Origin: Streptococcus merionis DSM 19192
Lineage (GTDB): Bacteria > Bacillota > Bacilli > Lactobacillales > Streptococcaceae
Direction: 5' to 3'
Assembly (NCBI RefSeq): GCF_000380085.1
Contig: NZ_KB904560.1
Location: 26,521-90,520, forward strand
DNA length: 64,000 nucleotides
The position numbers were made by a program, and so were the translations under genes. Below are positions 1 through 8,242 of this stretch, in pieces (position 1 is the stretch's first letter; every line of letters begins with the position of its first letter). The notes below the pieces were generated by a model. That model was not told where the DNA came from. It saw nothing but the letters and a program-made list of their open reading frames with translations, and did no database searches.

Positions 1-1
1 A

Positions 2-280
2 GAAGACGGCTCAGTTCATGACCCCTACCGTATTGATTACCTGCGCAGCCATATTCAAGAAATGGAAAAAGCCATCAATGAAGACGGCGTAGAGCTATGG
101 GGCTACACACCTTGGGGCTGTATCGACTGCGTGTCATTTACCACAGGTGAGATGAAAAAGCGTTACGGTTTTATCTATGTGGACCGTGATAATGAAGGCA
201 ACGGTAGTCTTGAGCGTTCTAAAAAAGATTCTTACGACTGGTACAAGCAAGTCACAACCAGCAATGGTATGATTTTGTAG
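2..280 (+). CDS. bglA: 6-phospho-beta-glucosidase (GH1), C-terminal end
   Basis: Only the last 92 codons are in the window; the frame is open from base 2 to the TAG at 278-280. The segment GYTPWG followed by [18 protein letters not shown] is the conserved C-terminal block of family 1 glycoside hydrolases of the 6-phospho-beta-glucosidase type, which split phosphorylated cellobiose or arbutin-type sugars taken up by a PTS. The catalytic acid and nucleophile lie upstream and cannot be checked. A hairpin with a T-run follows at 297-334. The subtype (bglA-like) is inferred from family resemblance. Confidence 0.85.
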   Translation, partial: EDGSVHDPYRIDYLRSHIQEMEKAINEDGVELWGYTPWGCIDCVSFTTGEMKKRYGFIYVDRDNEGNGSLERSKKDSYDWYKQVTTSNGMIL

Positions 281-296
281 AATTTCCAGAAGATAG

Positions 297-334
297 TCAC
301 TTTCCTCAGAGTTATGGGGGAAGGTGATTTTTTT
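297..334 (+). terminator. Terminator after the GH1 gene
   Basis: TCACTTTCCTC pairs with GGGGAAGGTGA, allowing G-U pairs, and is followed by seven T. It closes the glucosidase transcript. Confidence 0.7.
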
Positions 335-369
335 GTTTTTCGAATATGCTTTAACCTCTATCTCTTAGT

Positions 370-397
370 TTGCATGAGAGCGTTTTTAGTGTATAAT
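370..397 (+). promoter_or_regulatory. Promoter of the 429 esterase gene
   Basis: TTGCAT at 370-375, a 16-bp spacer and a perfect TATAAT at 392-397. The SD AGAGGG lies just before the ATG at 429. Confidence 0.65.
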
Positions 398-428
398 CTA
401 GAAAAGAACCTTGCAGAGGGATTGACCT

Positions 429-1256
429 ATGAACAAACATTATTTTTATTTGGAGATGGAAGAACACTACTTAGAAGTGCCTTATTTAGGTGAAAAGAGG
501 CGTGTGCGTGTGCTTTTGCCTAAAAATTACAGGAAAGATACGAATCGTCGTTATCCTGTGGTCTACATGCACGATGGGCAAAATATTTTTTACAGCAAAG
601 AGGCCTTTACGGGTTACTCGTGGAAGGTGATTCCAACCATCAAGCATAATCCAGATATTCCCCGCATGATTGTGGTAGGGATTGATAATCACATTTCTCG
701 GATGAATGAGTATGCACCGTGGCGGTTTTCCAATATCCATCATGAAGCTGATCAGAACATGGGAGGCAAGGGTCAGGAGTACTCCGAGTTTGTCATGGAT
801 ATCGTCAAGCCTTTTATTGACAAGACCTACCGCACTAAGGCTGATAAAAAGCATACTGCTATGGTTGGCTCGTCTCTCGGTGGCAATATTACTCAGTTTA
901 TGGGGGTGCTTTATCAGGATCAAATCGGTGGCCTGGGAGTCTTCTCCTCAGCGAATTGGCTCAATCGCTCGGAGTTTGATCGCTTTGTGAAGCGTCAACC
1001 CTTGGATAAGGAACAGCGAGTTTACATCCAAGTTGGAACAGATGAAGGTGATGATACGGATTCGACCCTAACCAAGTCCAATATTAAACAGTTGTACATT
1101 GATGAGTCCTTGCTGTATTATCGACAATTGCTGGAAGGTGGTTTGCCGCTAGATCATATTAAGCTCAATGTAGTGGTCGGTGCTATCCATCACGAGCGTG
1201 TCTGGGGAACCTATTTGCCAGAGTGCCTAAGATTTCTCAGTGAAGGTTGGGATTGA
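429..1256 (+). CDS. Alpha/beta-hydrolase, esterase D-like
   Basis: A 275-residue cytosolic hydrolase of the putative-esterase (PF00756-type) group. The nucleophile elbow GSSLG occupies residues 147-151 with Ser149 as the likely nucleophile, YPVVYMHDGQN at 42-52 is the conserved oxyanion-side strand, and a His-His pair near residue 253 (AIHHERVW) can supply the catalytic histidine. No signal peptide. It has its own promoter at 370-397. A second, unrelated-looking esterase and an ATP-grasp protein follow. Substrate unknown; carboxylesterase activity is inferred from the fold. Confidence 0.85.
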   Translation: MNKHYFYLEMEEHYLEVPYLGEKRRVRVLLPKNYRKDTNRRYPVVYMHDGQNIFYSKEAFTGYSWKVIPTIKHNPDIPRMIVVGIDNHISRMNEYAPWRFSNIHHEADQNMGGKGQEYSEFVMDIVKPFIDKTYRTKADKKHTAMVGSSLGGNITQFMGVLYQDQIGGLGVFSSANWLNRSEFDRFVKRQPLDKEQRVYIQVGTDEGDDTDSTLTKSNIKQLYIDESLLYYRQLLEGGLPLDHIKLNVVVGAIHHERVWGTYLPECLRFLSEGWD

Positions 1257-1341
1257 TTTTAGGTTTGCTTAAGTTTTTTCTGAGATTTCTTTAAGCTATT
1301 GGAGATATACTTGAATCATCAAGAAGAAACGAGGTATCCTT

Positions 1342-1425
1342 ATGGCAATCGAAGTAATTTACAATACAGAATTTCAAACAGCGACCGACCAAGAGACCTA
1401 TGGTCAGGAACATAAAATCGATTGA
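1342..1425 (+). CDS. Possible 27-aa ORF or gene remnant
   Basis: ATG at 1342 is preceded by GAGG at a workable distance and opens a 27-codon frame ending in TGA. The N-terminus MAIEVIYNTEF looks protein-like, as if it were the start of a larger gene cut short by the stop, and a terminator-like hairpin follows about 95 bp later. I do not recognise the family. It may be a real small protein, a truncated gene or chance. Confidence 0.25.
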   Translation: MAIEVIYNTEFQTATDQETYGQEHKID

Positions 1426-1518
1426 ATCGAAAATGATATAACTTTGCTTTAGAAAGGCATGCAAGATGACATTCTGATTTTGAGACAACTGTGTTCTAAT
1501 CTCGTGCCAATCTACTAT

Positions 1519-1552
1519 AAAACAGCTCAGACGCTATGAACTGAGCTGTTTT
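1519..1552. terminator. Bidirectional terminator
   Basis: A perfect 12-bp stem, AAAACAGCTCAG against CTGAGCTGTTTT, with a 10-nt loop. The A and T tracts in the arms let it work in both directions. Confidence 0.75.
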
Positions 1553-1777
1553 CTGTTGCAAAAGTAAGGCTAAGCAGGTAAGAAAGCAGAAGGAGTTTCC
1601 AACGGGCTGTAGTCAGTTTAGACAAGCAGACCTGTTTTTCAAAAATATGTAAAGATCTAATAATATAGGAATCTGACGATAAATCAGCTTTGGCTCAGGC
1701 TAAATCCTTTATTCTAAAGCTTTTCCGCTTATGATTGGGGGTTAGAGTAATACGTGTGAATTTTCTGAATATATTTG

Positions 1778-1805
1778 TTGCAAATCAATCTTTTTGTGGT
1801 AAAAT
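1778..1805 (+). promoter_or_regulatory. Promoter of the 1838 gene
   Basis: TTGCAA at 1778-1783, a 16-bp spacer and TAAAAT at 1800-1805. Confidence 0.6.
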
Positions 1806-1837
1806 AGGATAAATAAGTAAGAGTTAGAGGTATTGTG

Positions 1838-2578
1838 ATGCATTTTGAAGCGTTGAGTCACTGGTCTGGCCAATTGGGGCGAGAAATGTTTTTAAACCGT
1901 TATGGCCATGCAGGCCTTCCTGTTGTGGTTTTTCCCTCTTCGGGTGGGACGCATAATGAATATGCAGATTTTGGCATGATTGAGGCCTGTCAGACTTTTA
2001 TTGAAGCTGGGAACATTCAATTTTTCACGTTAAGTTCGTTTGATAGTGAGAGTTGGCTGGCGGAGGAGAAATCAATGCATGATAAGGCACTTGCCCATCA
2101 GGCTTATGATCGATACCTTATTTCTGAAGCTATTCCATTTATTAAGCATAAGACGGGGTGGTTTGACCCCATGATGACGACAGGCTGCTCTATGGGAGCT
2201 TACCATGCAGTCAATTTTTTCCTTCAGCACCCAGATGTCTTTAATAAAGTGATTGCTCTGTCTGGCGTTTATGATGCTCGGTATTTTGGTGGAGATTTTG
2301 GAGATGATTTAGCTGTTTATTACAATTCTCCATCGGATTATATTTGGCAGCAGAATGACGGCTGGTTTATCGACCGTTATCGTCAAGCAGACATCATCGT
2401 TTGCACAGGTCTAGGAGCTTGGGAGCAGGACGGTCTACCATCTTATCACCAACTCAGACAAGCCTTTGCAGAGAAAAATATCCCTGCTTGGTTTGATCAG
2501 TGGGGTGGTGATGTTGCCCATGACTGGGAATGGTGGCGCGTGCAGATGCCTTACTTTTTGACAGCACTTGGATTCTAG
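1838..2578 (+). CDS. Esterase family alpha/beta-hydrolase
   Basis: 246 residues. The nucleophile elbow GCSMG sits at residues 116-120 with Ser118 the likely nucleophile; PVVVFPSSGGTHNEY near the N-terminus is the oxyanion strand, and the C-terminal VAHDWEWW supplies the probable catalytic His. I chose the ATG at 1838 over the GTG at 1835 because AGAGG at 1826-1830 is 7 nt from the ATG but only 4 from the GTG. The next gene starts 9 bp downstream behind AGGAGG, so the two are probably cotranscribed. The pairing with an ATP-grasp ligase suggests action on an amide- or ester-linked metabolite, but the substrate is unknown. Confidence 0.85.
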   Translation: MHFEALSHWSGQLGREMFLNRYGHAGLPVVVFPSSGGTHNEYADFGMIEACQTFIEAGNIQFFTLSSFDSESWLAEEKSMHDKALAHQAYDRYLISEAIPFIKHKTGWFDPMMTTGCSMGAYHAVNFFLQHPDVFNKVIALSGVYDARYFGGDFGDDLAVYYNSPSDYIWQQNDGWFIDRYRQADIIVCTGLGAWEQDGLPSYHQLRQAFAEKNIPAWFDQWGGDVAHDWEWWRVQMPYFLTALGF

Positions 2579-2587
2579 GAGGTTTCT

Positions 2588-3751
2588 ATGAATTATTTGG
2601 TTTTATCGCCTTTTTATCCAGAGAATTTTCAGCAATTTTATATTGAATTAGCTAAGAAAGGGATTAGCGTACTGGCCATTGGTCAAGAGCCCTACGAGCA
2701 GCTGGGGCAAGGCTTGCAGGCTGCCATCACAGAATATTTCCGAGTGAATGATCTGGAGGACTTGGATGAAGTCAAGCGTGCGGCGGCTTTTCTTTTTTAC
2801 AAACACGGGCCATTTGATCGGATTGAGTCTCAAAATGAGTACTGGCTAGAGCACGATGCGGCTTTGCGTGAGCAGTTCAATGTCTTTGGCATGCGCTACA
2901 AACACTTGGAAAAGACCAAGTTTAAGTCAAAGATGAAGGACTATTTCAAAAAAGCAGGCGTGCCAGTGGTTCCAGGTAAGGTTGTTGATGCGATTAAAGA
3001 TGTTGATCAGGTAGTCAGCGACTTAGGGCTTCCTTTGATTGCTAAACCAGACAATGGTGTTGGTGCTTCAGGTGTTTTTAAGTTGACAGATGAAGCCTCT
3101 ATCCAGAACTTTAAAGAAACTTGGGATGGGAAGACGCCTTATTTCTTGGAAGCGTTTGTTGATAAGGCTGTTGTTTGTACGTACGATGGTCTGGTTGATA
3201 TTGAGGGCAATATCATCTACGAAACAAGTTTGACTTATAACAAGACCCCTTTTGAAATGGTCGAAAATCAGCTGGATATGGGTTATTTTGTGGAGAAAAC
3301 GATCGATCCCGTTCTTCGTGACTATGGTCAGGCCATCGTCAAATCGTTTCAAATGCGTGAACGGTTCTTTCATATTGAGTTTTTCCGCTATGAAGATGGT
3401 TCTTATGTGGCGCTTGAATACAATAATCGTGCAGCTGGTGGCTACACGGTTGATGCCTATAATCACAGCCAACGCATTAATCTCTTCCGTGATTATGCAG
3501 CTATGATTGCTGGCGAGGAGCTGCCAGAACACGATTTTGCTCAGTATTCTTTAGTATGCTCTAGGCGTGATGGGTATGACTATAGACACACTGATGATGA
3601 GATCAAGGCAGTTTATGGCGATAAACTGATTGACCGCAAAGCTTTGTCGGGTGCTTTCGCTGAGCTATTAGGCAATGTAAACTATTTCTTTGTCTTTGAT
3701 GATCGAGCAGAAGCCGATGCCATCTATGAATTTGTCACTAAACGTAAATAA
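2588..3751 (+). CDS. ATP-grasp domain protein
   Basis: 387 residues with an ATP-grasp fold: an N-terminal Rossmann-like region (about 1-100), LIAKPDNGVGASGVFKL near 155-170 as the ATP-binding Lys and glycine loop, HIEFFRYEDG near 262 and the metal-binding stretch ALEYNNRAAGG near 275-285. Such enzymes join a carboxylate to an amine or thiol through an acyl phosphate. The substrate cannot be told from sequence. Its SD AGGAGG lies 9 bp after the esterase stop, which suggests a two-gene operon. Two hairpins follow it before convergent mnmE. Confidence 0.85.
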   Translation: MNYLVLSPFYPENFQQFYIELAKKGISVLAIGQEPYEQLGQGLQAAITEYFRVNDLEDLDEVKRAAAFLFYKHGPFDRIESQNEYWLEHDAALREQFNVFGMRYKHLEKTKFKSKMKDYFKKAGVPVVPGKVVDAIKDVDQVVSDLGLPLIAKPDNGVGASGVFKLTDEASIQNFKETWDGKTPYFLEAFVDKAVVCTYDGLVDIEGNIIYETSLTYNKTPFEMVENQLDMGYFVEKTIDPVLRDYGQAIVKSFQMRERFFHIEFFRYEDGSYVALEYNNRAAGGYTVDAYNHSQRINLFRDYAAMIAGEELPEHDFAQYSLVCSRRDGYDYRHTDDEIKAVYGDKLIDRKALSGAFAELLGNVNYFFVFDDRAEADAIYEFVTKRK

Positions 3752-3761
3752 AAAAGGAGTC

Positions 3762-3798
3762 CTTTGAAGCCATCGTGTAAAAAGCTGTGATTTCAAAG
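3762..3798 (+). terminator. Hairpin after the ATP-grasp gene
   Basis: CTTTGAAGCCATC pairs imperfectly with GTGATTTCAAAG. It shares the GAAGCCATCGT core with the hairpin 130 bp downstream, so it may be a repeat relic rather than a classical terminator, as there is no T-run. Confidence 0.4.
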
Positions 3799-3891
3799 AA
3801 ATCCATTCAATGGTTTTCAGACAATAAACAAACCGCTTGAAAACTATGTGGAAAAATAGTTAAAGAGCTGAACAAAGTTTCTAAAAACAAT

Positions 3892-3940
3892 AAAACTGCA
3901 TGAAGCCATCGTTAGGTAAACGTTGATTTCGTGCAGTTTT
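3892..3940. repeat. 49-nt palindromic repeat/terminator, copy 1
   Basis: AAAACTGCATGAA pairs with TTTCGTGCAGTTTT and can terminate both the ATP-grasp gene and convergent mnmE. A second 49-nt version lies in inverted orientation at 51932-51980, 48 kb away, with about 41 of 49 positions the same when one is reverse-complemented. Confidence 0.7.
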
Positions 3941-3987
3941 CGTATTTTAGCAGGGTGAAATGACCCAGTGAGTTGCAGACCTAGAGA

Positions 3988-5361
3988 CTATTTCCCAAGA
4001 CAGAATTGGCTAAAGAGCTGTGTGATGAGTTCATCTGGAGCAGCATCGCCTGTGACTTCACCCAAGATTTCCCAGCAGCGGGTCATGTCCACCTGAAGAA
4101 GATCCACAGGCATACCGAGTTCAAGACCTTCGTTGACACTGTTGAGGGCTTCGAGTGCTTTTTCAATGAGGGAAATATGGCGGGCGTTAGACAGATAGGT
4201 CGCGTCTTGCTCAACAAGGCCAGCATTGTCAAAGAAAATCTGGTTAATACGGTCTTCAATCTGGTCAATGTTTTGATTTTGCAGGACGGAGATAGGGATA
4301 ACATCGTCAGGCAAAAATTCGCGCTCAATAGCCTGATGAAGGTCAGTTTTATTCAGTAAGATAATGCGGTTGCTAAACTGGCTGATATCAAGAAGAACCT
4401 TGTCTTGAGGTGTCAGAGGTTCTGCACTGTTGAGGACGAGAAGGACAAGATCAGCTTCTTCAAGTGCTTTTTTAGAGCGTTCAACACCGATTTTTTCGAC
4501 AACATCATCGGTCTCTCGAATACCAGCTGTGTCAATTAATTTTAGCGGAACGCCCTTGATATTGACGTATTCCTCAATGACATCGCGAGTTGTTCCTGCA
4601 ATGTCGGTGACAATGGCCTTGTCCTCACGAAGCAGATTATTGAGCAGGCTTGATTTGCCAACATTGGGGCGCCCGATGATAGCAGTAGACAGTCCCTCGC
4701 GGAGGATTTTTCCACGCTTGGCTGTGCGGAGGAGATCTGATAAGAGCTTGGCAAACTCTTCGGTTTTCTCACGGAGTAATTGAGTGGTCATCTCTTCAAC
4801 GTCGTCGTATTCTGGGTAGTCAATGTTGACCTCAACCTGAGCCAAGGTGTTCAGGATTTCCTGCCGTGTGGTATCAATGAGATTTTTCAGAGAACCATCC
4901 AGCTGTTTGACCGCAATATTCATAGCTTTGTCCGTTTTAGCACGAATAATGTCCATAACAGCCTCAGCCTGGGTCAGATCGACACGGCCATTTAGAAAAG
5001 CGCGCTTGGTAAATTCGCCCGGCTCAGCCATGCGTGCGCCTTCTCGAATGAGGAGTTGAAGGATTTCGTTGGTTACTGCAATTCCGCCGTGGGTGTTGAT
5101 TTCGACCACATTTTCCCGAGTGAAGGTACGGGGAGCCAGCATGACTGTGACCATGACCTCATCAAGCACCTTATCTACCAGTGGGTCAACGATGTGACCA
5201 TAGTTAATGGTGTGGCTGGTAACAGTTGTTAAGTCCTTTCCACGAAAGACGCGGTTAGCAATAGTGAGCGCATCTGTACCAGACAAACGGACAATCCCGA
5301 TCGCCCCTTCGCCAAGAGGTGTAGAAATAGCAGTAATCGTATCAAATTCTTTGGTAATCAT
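3988..5361 (-). CDS. mnmE: tRNA modification GTPase MnmE
   Basis: 457 residues from [11 protein letters not shown]. MnmE acts with MnmG to place the (carboxymethyl)aminomethyl group on U34 of tRNAs reading NNA/NNG codons, using GTP, K+ and a folate one-carbon unit. Visible parts: N-terminal folate-binding domain with [16 protein letters not shown], a G domain inserted in a helical domain with the P-loop GRPNVGKSS, the switch [13 protein letters not shown] and NKTD, and the C-terminal CLGK carrying the conserved Cys. I start at the ATG at 5361, as in other streptococci; the upstream TTG at 5379 lies within the promoter. The -10 hexamer is 6 nt from this ATG, so the mRNA looks leaderless. Confidence 0.96.
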   Translation of the reverse strand: MITKEFDTITAISTPLGEGAIGIVRLSGTDALTIANRVFRGKDLTTVTSHTINYGHIVDPLVDKVLDEVMVTVMLAPRTFTRENVVEINTHGGIAVTNEILQLLIREGARMAEPGEFTKRAFLNGRVDLTQAEAVMDIIRAKTDKAMNIAVKQLDGSLKNLIDTTRQEILNTLAQVEVNIDYPEYDDVEEMTTQLLREKTEEFAKLLSDLLRTAKRGKILREGLSTAIIGRPNVGKSSLLNNLLREDKAIVTDIAGTTRDVIEEYVNIKGVPLKLIDTAGIRETDDVVEKIGVERSKKALEEADLVLLVLNSAEPLTPQDKVLLDISQFSNRIILLNKTDLHQAIEREFLPDDVIPISVLQNQNIDQIEDRINQIFFDNAGLVEQDATYLSNARHISLIEKALEALNSVNEGLELGMPVDLLQVDMTRCWEILGEVTGDAAPDELITQLFSQFCLGK

Positions 5362-5367
5362 AGCCCT

Positions 5368-5396
5368 ATTGTAGCGCAAAATCAGGGCAGTTGCAA
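5368..5396 (-). promoter_or_regulatory. mnmE promoter placing +1 on the start codon
   Basis: On the minus strand TTGCAA (5391-5396), exactly 17 bp, then TACAAT (5368-5373). Counting the hexamer as -12 to -7 puts +1 at 5361, the A of the mnmE ATG. Confidence 0.7.
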
Positions 5397-5580
5397 GGTT
5401 CGAGGTTGAGTTGTGAGGAGTTATGCACTATTTGGAAATCAACTCATTAATCATATGATTTATGAAGAAAGTATCAGTTACTTGGTTATATATAAATTAT
5501 AGTAATCCAAGCTTTGATTTGCTAATACTTATCAGGTTTGACTATAGCTATCACTGTCCCGAAATAATTTTCCTCTAAAC

Positions 5581-5609
5581 TTAACTTATCTCCAATCCTC
5601 TGCTACAAT
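5581..5609 (+). promoter_or_regulatory. Promoter of the serine recombinase gene
   Basis: TTAACT at 5581-5586, 17 bp, TACAAT at 5604-5609. The SD AAAAGGAG precedes the GTG at 5637. Confidence 0.5.
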
Positions 5610-5636
5610 ACCAAAGTTAAGTAAAAGGAGAAATCA

Positions 5637-6323
5637 GTGGCAACATATTATGCTAAGAAATTCAAAAATCGAACTCATATCAAAATCGGCTACGCCCGCG
5701 TCAGCTCAACGGACAACCGCCAAGAATTGGGCTTGGAAGTCCAAAAGGAAGCTCTTAAAAACTGCGATATTGTCTTTATTGAGAAAGATTCTGGTGGCAA
5801 GCAAGACCGCCCGAAACTCAAAAAAGCCTTCGAACTCGCAAGGCAGTGTTCGAACAATGGCATAGACACAACGCTTGTCGTTTACAAATTAGACCGCCTC
5901 ACTCGGAAAATGTTTCAGCTGTCGGACATCATTCAAGACCTCACCAGCCACAACATTAAGCTCAAAAGCATTCAGGAAAATATCGAAACAGATTCGCTAA
6001 CGGGTAAGTTTTTCTGCCTGATTCTCGGCTATGTGGCGGAATGGGAACTAGAAGCGATTCGAAATCGCACCAAAGACGGACTGCGAAAAGCCCGCGAGCG
6101 CGGTGTAAAGCTTGGTAATAAAGGCATTTCTAAGAATCTTGAACGGCTAATCATTTCCGAATACCTCTCGGCAAACATGTCGGTTCGCAAACTGTCTCAA
6201 AAGCTCAAAATATCCACTGCGACCATTTACAGCGTTTTGCGGCGCAATAGTATCCCAATAAATCGTCAAAAAGCACATAATGTGTTGACGAAACCTCAAA
6301 AAAATGGTAAAGTAAACATGTAA
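5637..6323 (+). CDS. Serine recombinase, resolvase/invertase family
   Basis: 228 residues, starting at GTG behind AAAAGGAG. The catalytic motif YARVSSTD lies at about residues 19-26, with the nucleophile serine in VSS, followed by EKDSGGKQDRPKL and VYKLDRLTR (the arginine-rich active-site strand) and the long helix E of resolvases. An HTH (KLSQKLKISTATIYSVLRR) closes the protein near residues 185-205. It is longer than Hin/Gin invertases (about 190) and far shorter than large serine integrases. Two 28-bp dyads start 3 nt after the stop codon and are its probable binding sites. No transposase accompanies it. Whether it inverts, resolves or is a relic is open. Confidence 0.93.
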   Translation: MATYYAKKFKNRTHIKIGYARVSSTDNRQELGLEVQKEALKNCDIVFIEKDSGGKQDRPKLKKAFELARQCSNNGIDTTLVVYKLDRLTRKMFQLSDIIQDLTSHNIKLKSIQENIETDSLTGKFFCLILGYVAEWELEAIRNRTKDGLRKARERGVKLGNKGISKNLERLIISEYLSANMSVRKLSQKLKISTATIYSVLRRNSIPINRQKAHNVLTKPQKNGKVNM

Positions 6324-6326
6324 ACT

Positions 6327-6354
6327 GTTTTAGTAGACGGTCGTTTATTAAAAC
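6327..6354. repeat. 28-bp dyad site 1 (putative recombinase site)
   Basis: Left half GTTTTAGTAGACGG and right half (reverse complement) GTTTTAATAAACGA agree at 11 of 14 positions. The central dinucleotide is GT. The site is 23/28 identical to site 2. 28 bp is the usual size of a serine resolvase dimer site. Confidence 0.6.
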
Positions 6355-6443
6355 AATCAAAGTCATCCATAAGAAATAAATGAAATGCTGATTTGACAAG
6401 GTTTTTAGGATTTTGTCAGGTTGGCATTTTTTGATTTTTCAGT

Positions 6444-6471
6444 GTTTTAGTTGACGACCGTTAACTAAAAC
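6444..6471. repeat. 28-bp dyad site 2 (putative recombinase site)
   Basis: Half-sites GTTTTAGTTGACGA and (reverse complement) GTTTTAGTTAACGG agree at 12 of 14. The central dinucleotide is AC, the reverse complement of that in site 1, 117 bp away. Its right arm contains TTAACT, which stands 17 bp from TATTGT (6484-6489), a weak candidate promoter for the genes downstream. Confidence 0.6.
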
Positions 6472-6474
6472 ACG

Positions 6475-6503
6475 CCAAAACCCTATTGTAGCAGGGATTT
6501 TGG
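6475..6503. promoter_or_regulatory. Hairpin just before the 6529 gene
   Basis: CCAAAACCCT pairs with AGGGATTTTGG with one bulge. It has no T-run and ends 8 bp before the SD region of the 6529 gene, so it would lie in or at the 5' leader. Function unknown. Confidence 0.4.
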
Positions 6504-6528
6504 GGTGAAAAATAAAAAGGAGATTTTT

Positions 6529-7005
6529 ATGCGGATTCCTATTAGATATATACCATTTATTATTGTTTTTGCGGTTGTTGTTTTCGGTGCTGCCGCTATT
6601 ATTATCAATTATCAAAACAAGAAACTTATTGAAGCTGGCATTATGCGTAAGCGTGCCTTATATTTCTTTAAACGCAAGTATATTTTTAAGTCAAAGTTAT
6701 TGGATTTAAAATCAATATACGATGCAATTGATAAGTCTTATATGGATTCCGAAGGCATTGTATGCCAATTAAAGGAGAGCCAATCCAGTATTGTTATGTG
6801 GGGAAAATCTGTAGACAATGAAACAACCGTTGTCTTTACTTCTAAAGGTGGCAAAAATTATGATGTTGAATTTGAGTTCTATGTTGAGGACGTCGAAGGT
6901 TACCCAATAGAACGATATATTAACGTTTTCTTAACCTCCGTAGAAAAAGCATTTGAGCAGCTTGATCCTGATTACAAGGGATCTTCTGAGCCTTTTTTGA
7001 AGTAA
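6529..7005 (+). CDS. Membrane-anchored protein, unknown function
   Basis: 158 residues. I start at the ATG at 6529 because AAAAGGAG stands 8 nt before it; the upstream in-frame GTG at 6505 lies in the hairpin and has no SD. Residues 7-30 (IPFIIVFAVVVFGAAAIIIN) form one transmembrane helix, followed by a basic stretch (MRKRALYFFKRKYIFKSK) and an acidic extracytoplasmic or cytoplasmic domain of about 110 residues. No family recognised. First gene of a run of six encoding membrane proteins and lipoproteins. Confidence 0.75.
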   Translation: MRIPIRYIPFIIVFAVVVFGAAAIIINYQNKKLIEAGIMRKRALYFFKRKYIFKSKLLDLKSIYDAIDKSYMDSEGIVCQLKESQSSIVMWGKSVDNETTVVFTSKGGKNYDVEFEFYVEDVEGYPIERYINVFLTSVEKAFEQLDPDYKGSSEPFLK

Positions 7006-7044
7006 GCTCTTAAAGTTAAAATACCAAAAAAGAAAGATAATATT

Positions 7045-8211
7045 ATGACAAAATTCAGAAAAATAGCAAAGTATCTATTATCCATTTCTGTTGTTACTGC
7101 CTTATCTCTATGCTTTATGGGATGCCATAAACAAACAACCACCATCGAAACGGTAGAATCTATCGACGAAATTATTGAAGAATCTTCAAATGATGCTACG
7201 GAAGACGAGGTTGATTTTAAAAACCAGTATTCTCCATATCAAGTTTATACGCGTAAAGATAGTATTAACATCACAGATACTCAGCCTTATGTGGCGCCTG
7301 CCAATGTAGATAATTATGTCGGTTATTATGAAATAATCCCACATGACTCTGTAGATAAAGATACCGAAACAGAAAAAAGATATCTTGAAATCAAAGAAAA
7401 TGGTTACTATACATTATATAAGGAAGATATTTTCACAGGTATTATTCACCAAGAAAATGTTAAGTATATCCAATCCGATGATTCTTATGTTAGATCTGAT
7501 GAACTCACAAAACACTTAAGGATAGAATCAGGCGTTCTCACATCGGAGTTTACTACACTTAAACTACGGCCTATCTCAATATTTAGCAACTATACTTACG
7601 ATTTTAATTTAGAATGGGTTTACGATATGGAAGGCAAACGAGAAACATTAGCCTTTACGGCTGGTGAGGTAAAAAAGGACGACGATGGCAATCTCACAGT
7701 TTCAAATGTACCTCTTTTAGGCGAAATGTCTTATACGATCTATATAGGTCCATACAGCGATTTTAGTGGAACCGTCACCGCAGTGGATAATGGCGAAATT
7801 GTTTTTGAGGATAATAGTCAACATGCGACACGTAGATTCAAAAAGACAGACGATATTCCTGAATACGTTAAACGAAGTGTCTTTCAGCAGTATTATGACT
7901 GGCTGGAAAATTATGATACAAAATTCAAGAATAAGAATGAATTTCTCCAAGCGTTAAGAACTGAAGGAATTCAAACTAAGGGTGATAAAGCATTAGATGA
8001 TGAATTTCTTTCTAAAAAAGGATATACGGCATCAGGTGAAAAAATACAAATGAAATATCTTTTCTGTCCAGGAAATTCTTATGCTGACTGTTATGGATAT
8101 GATGGAAATAAGGTATATAAAGGGGATCTTAATGAAAATGCCGATATTATAGAATGGGAAGAAATGACATTAAACACAGAAGCTGTGAAGAATGCAATCG
8201 CTAATCATTAA
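7045..8211 (+). CDS. Lipoprotein, unknown function
   Basis: 388 residues. The N-terminus has a basic start, a hydrophobic core (YLLSISVVTALSLCF) and a lipobox ending FMGC with the modifiable Cys near residue 27; the box is slightly unusual (Met at -2). The mature part begins with a Thr/Glu-rich linker, then a region with NYVGYYEI and YLEIKENGYYTLY, a pattern seen in small beta-barrel surface lipoprotein domains, and a C-terminal half with an ATGFD-less helical segment and FCPGNSYADCYGYDG. No catalytic motif recognised. The codon use is AT-rich compared with the fol genes. Spacing of 39 bp from the previous gene fits one operon. Confidence 0.75.
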   Translation: MTKFRKIAKYLLSISVVTALSLCFMGCHKQTTTIETVESIDEIIEESSNDATEDEVDFKNQYSPYQVYTRKDSINITDTQPYVAPANVDNYVGYYEIIPHDSVDKDTETEKRYLEIKENGYYTLYKEDIFTGIIHQENVKYIQSDDSYVRSDELTKHLRIESGVLTSEFTTLKLRPISIFSNYTYDFNLEWVYDMEGKRETLAFTAGEVKKDDDGNLTVSNVPLLGEMSYTIYIGPYSDFSGTVTAVDNGEIVFEDNSQHATRRFKKTDDIPEYVKRSVFQQYYDWLENYDTKFKNKNEFLQALRTEGIQTKGDKALDDEFLSKKGYTASGEKIQMKYLFCPGNSYADCYGYDGNKVYKGDLNENADIIEWEEMTLNTEAVKNAIANH

Positions 8212-8242
8212 TGATTCTCATTAACGAGGAGGTAGAAATAGC

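Larger units (their letters stand above)
1257..1834. other. Gene-poor stretch between two esterases
   Basis: 578 bp with no long ORF. It holds a 27-codon ORF with an SD (1342-1425), a strong hairpin (1519-1552) and the promoter of the next gene (1778-1805). Nothing else recognisable; it could be the remains of a decayed gene. Confidence 0.6.

Noticed and set aside
337..344. TTCGAATA as a ComX (cin) box
   Set aside because: One mismatch to TACGAATA, and a better sigma-A promoter lies 30 bp downstream.
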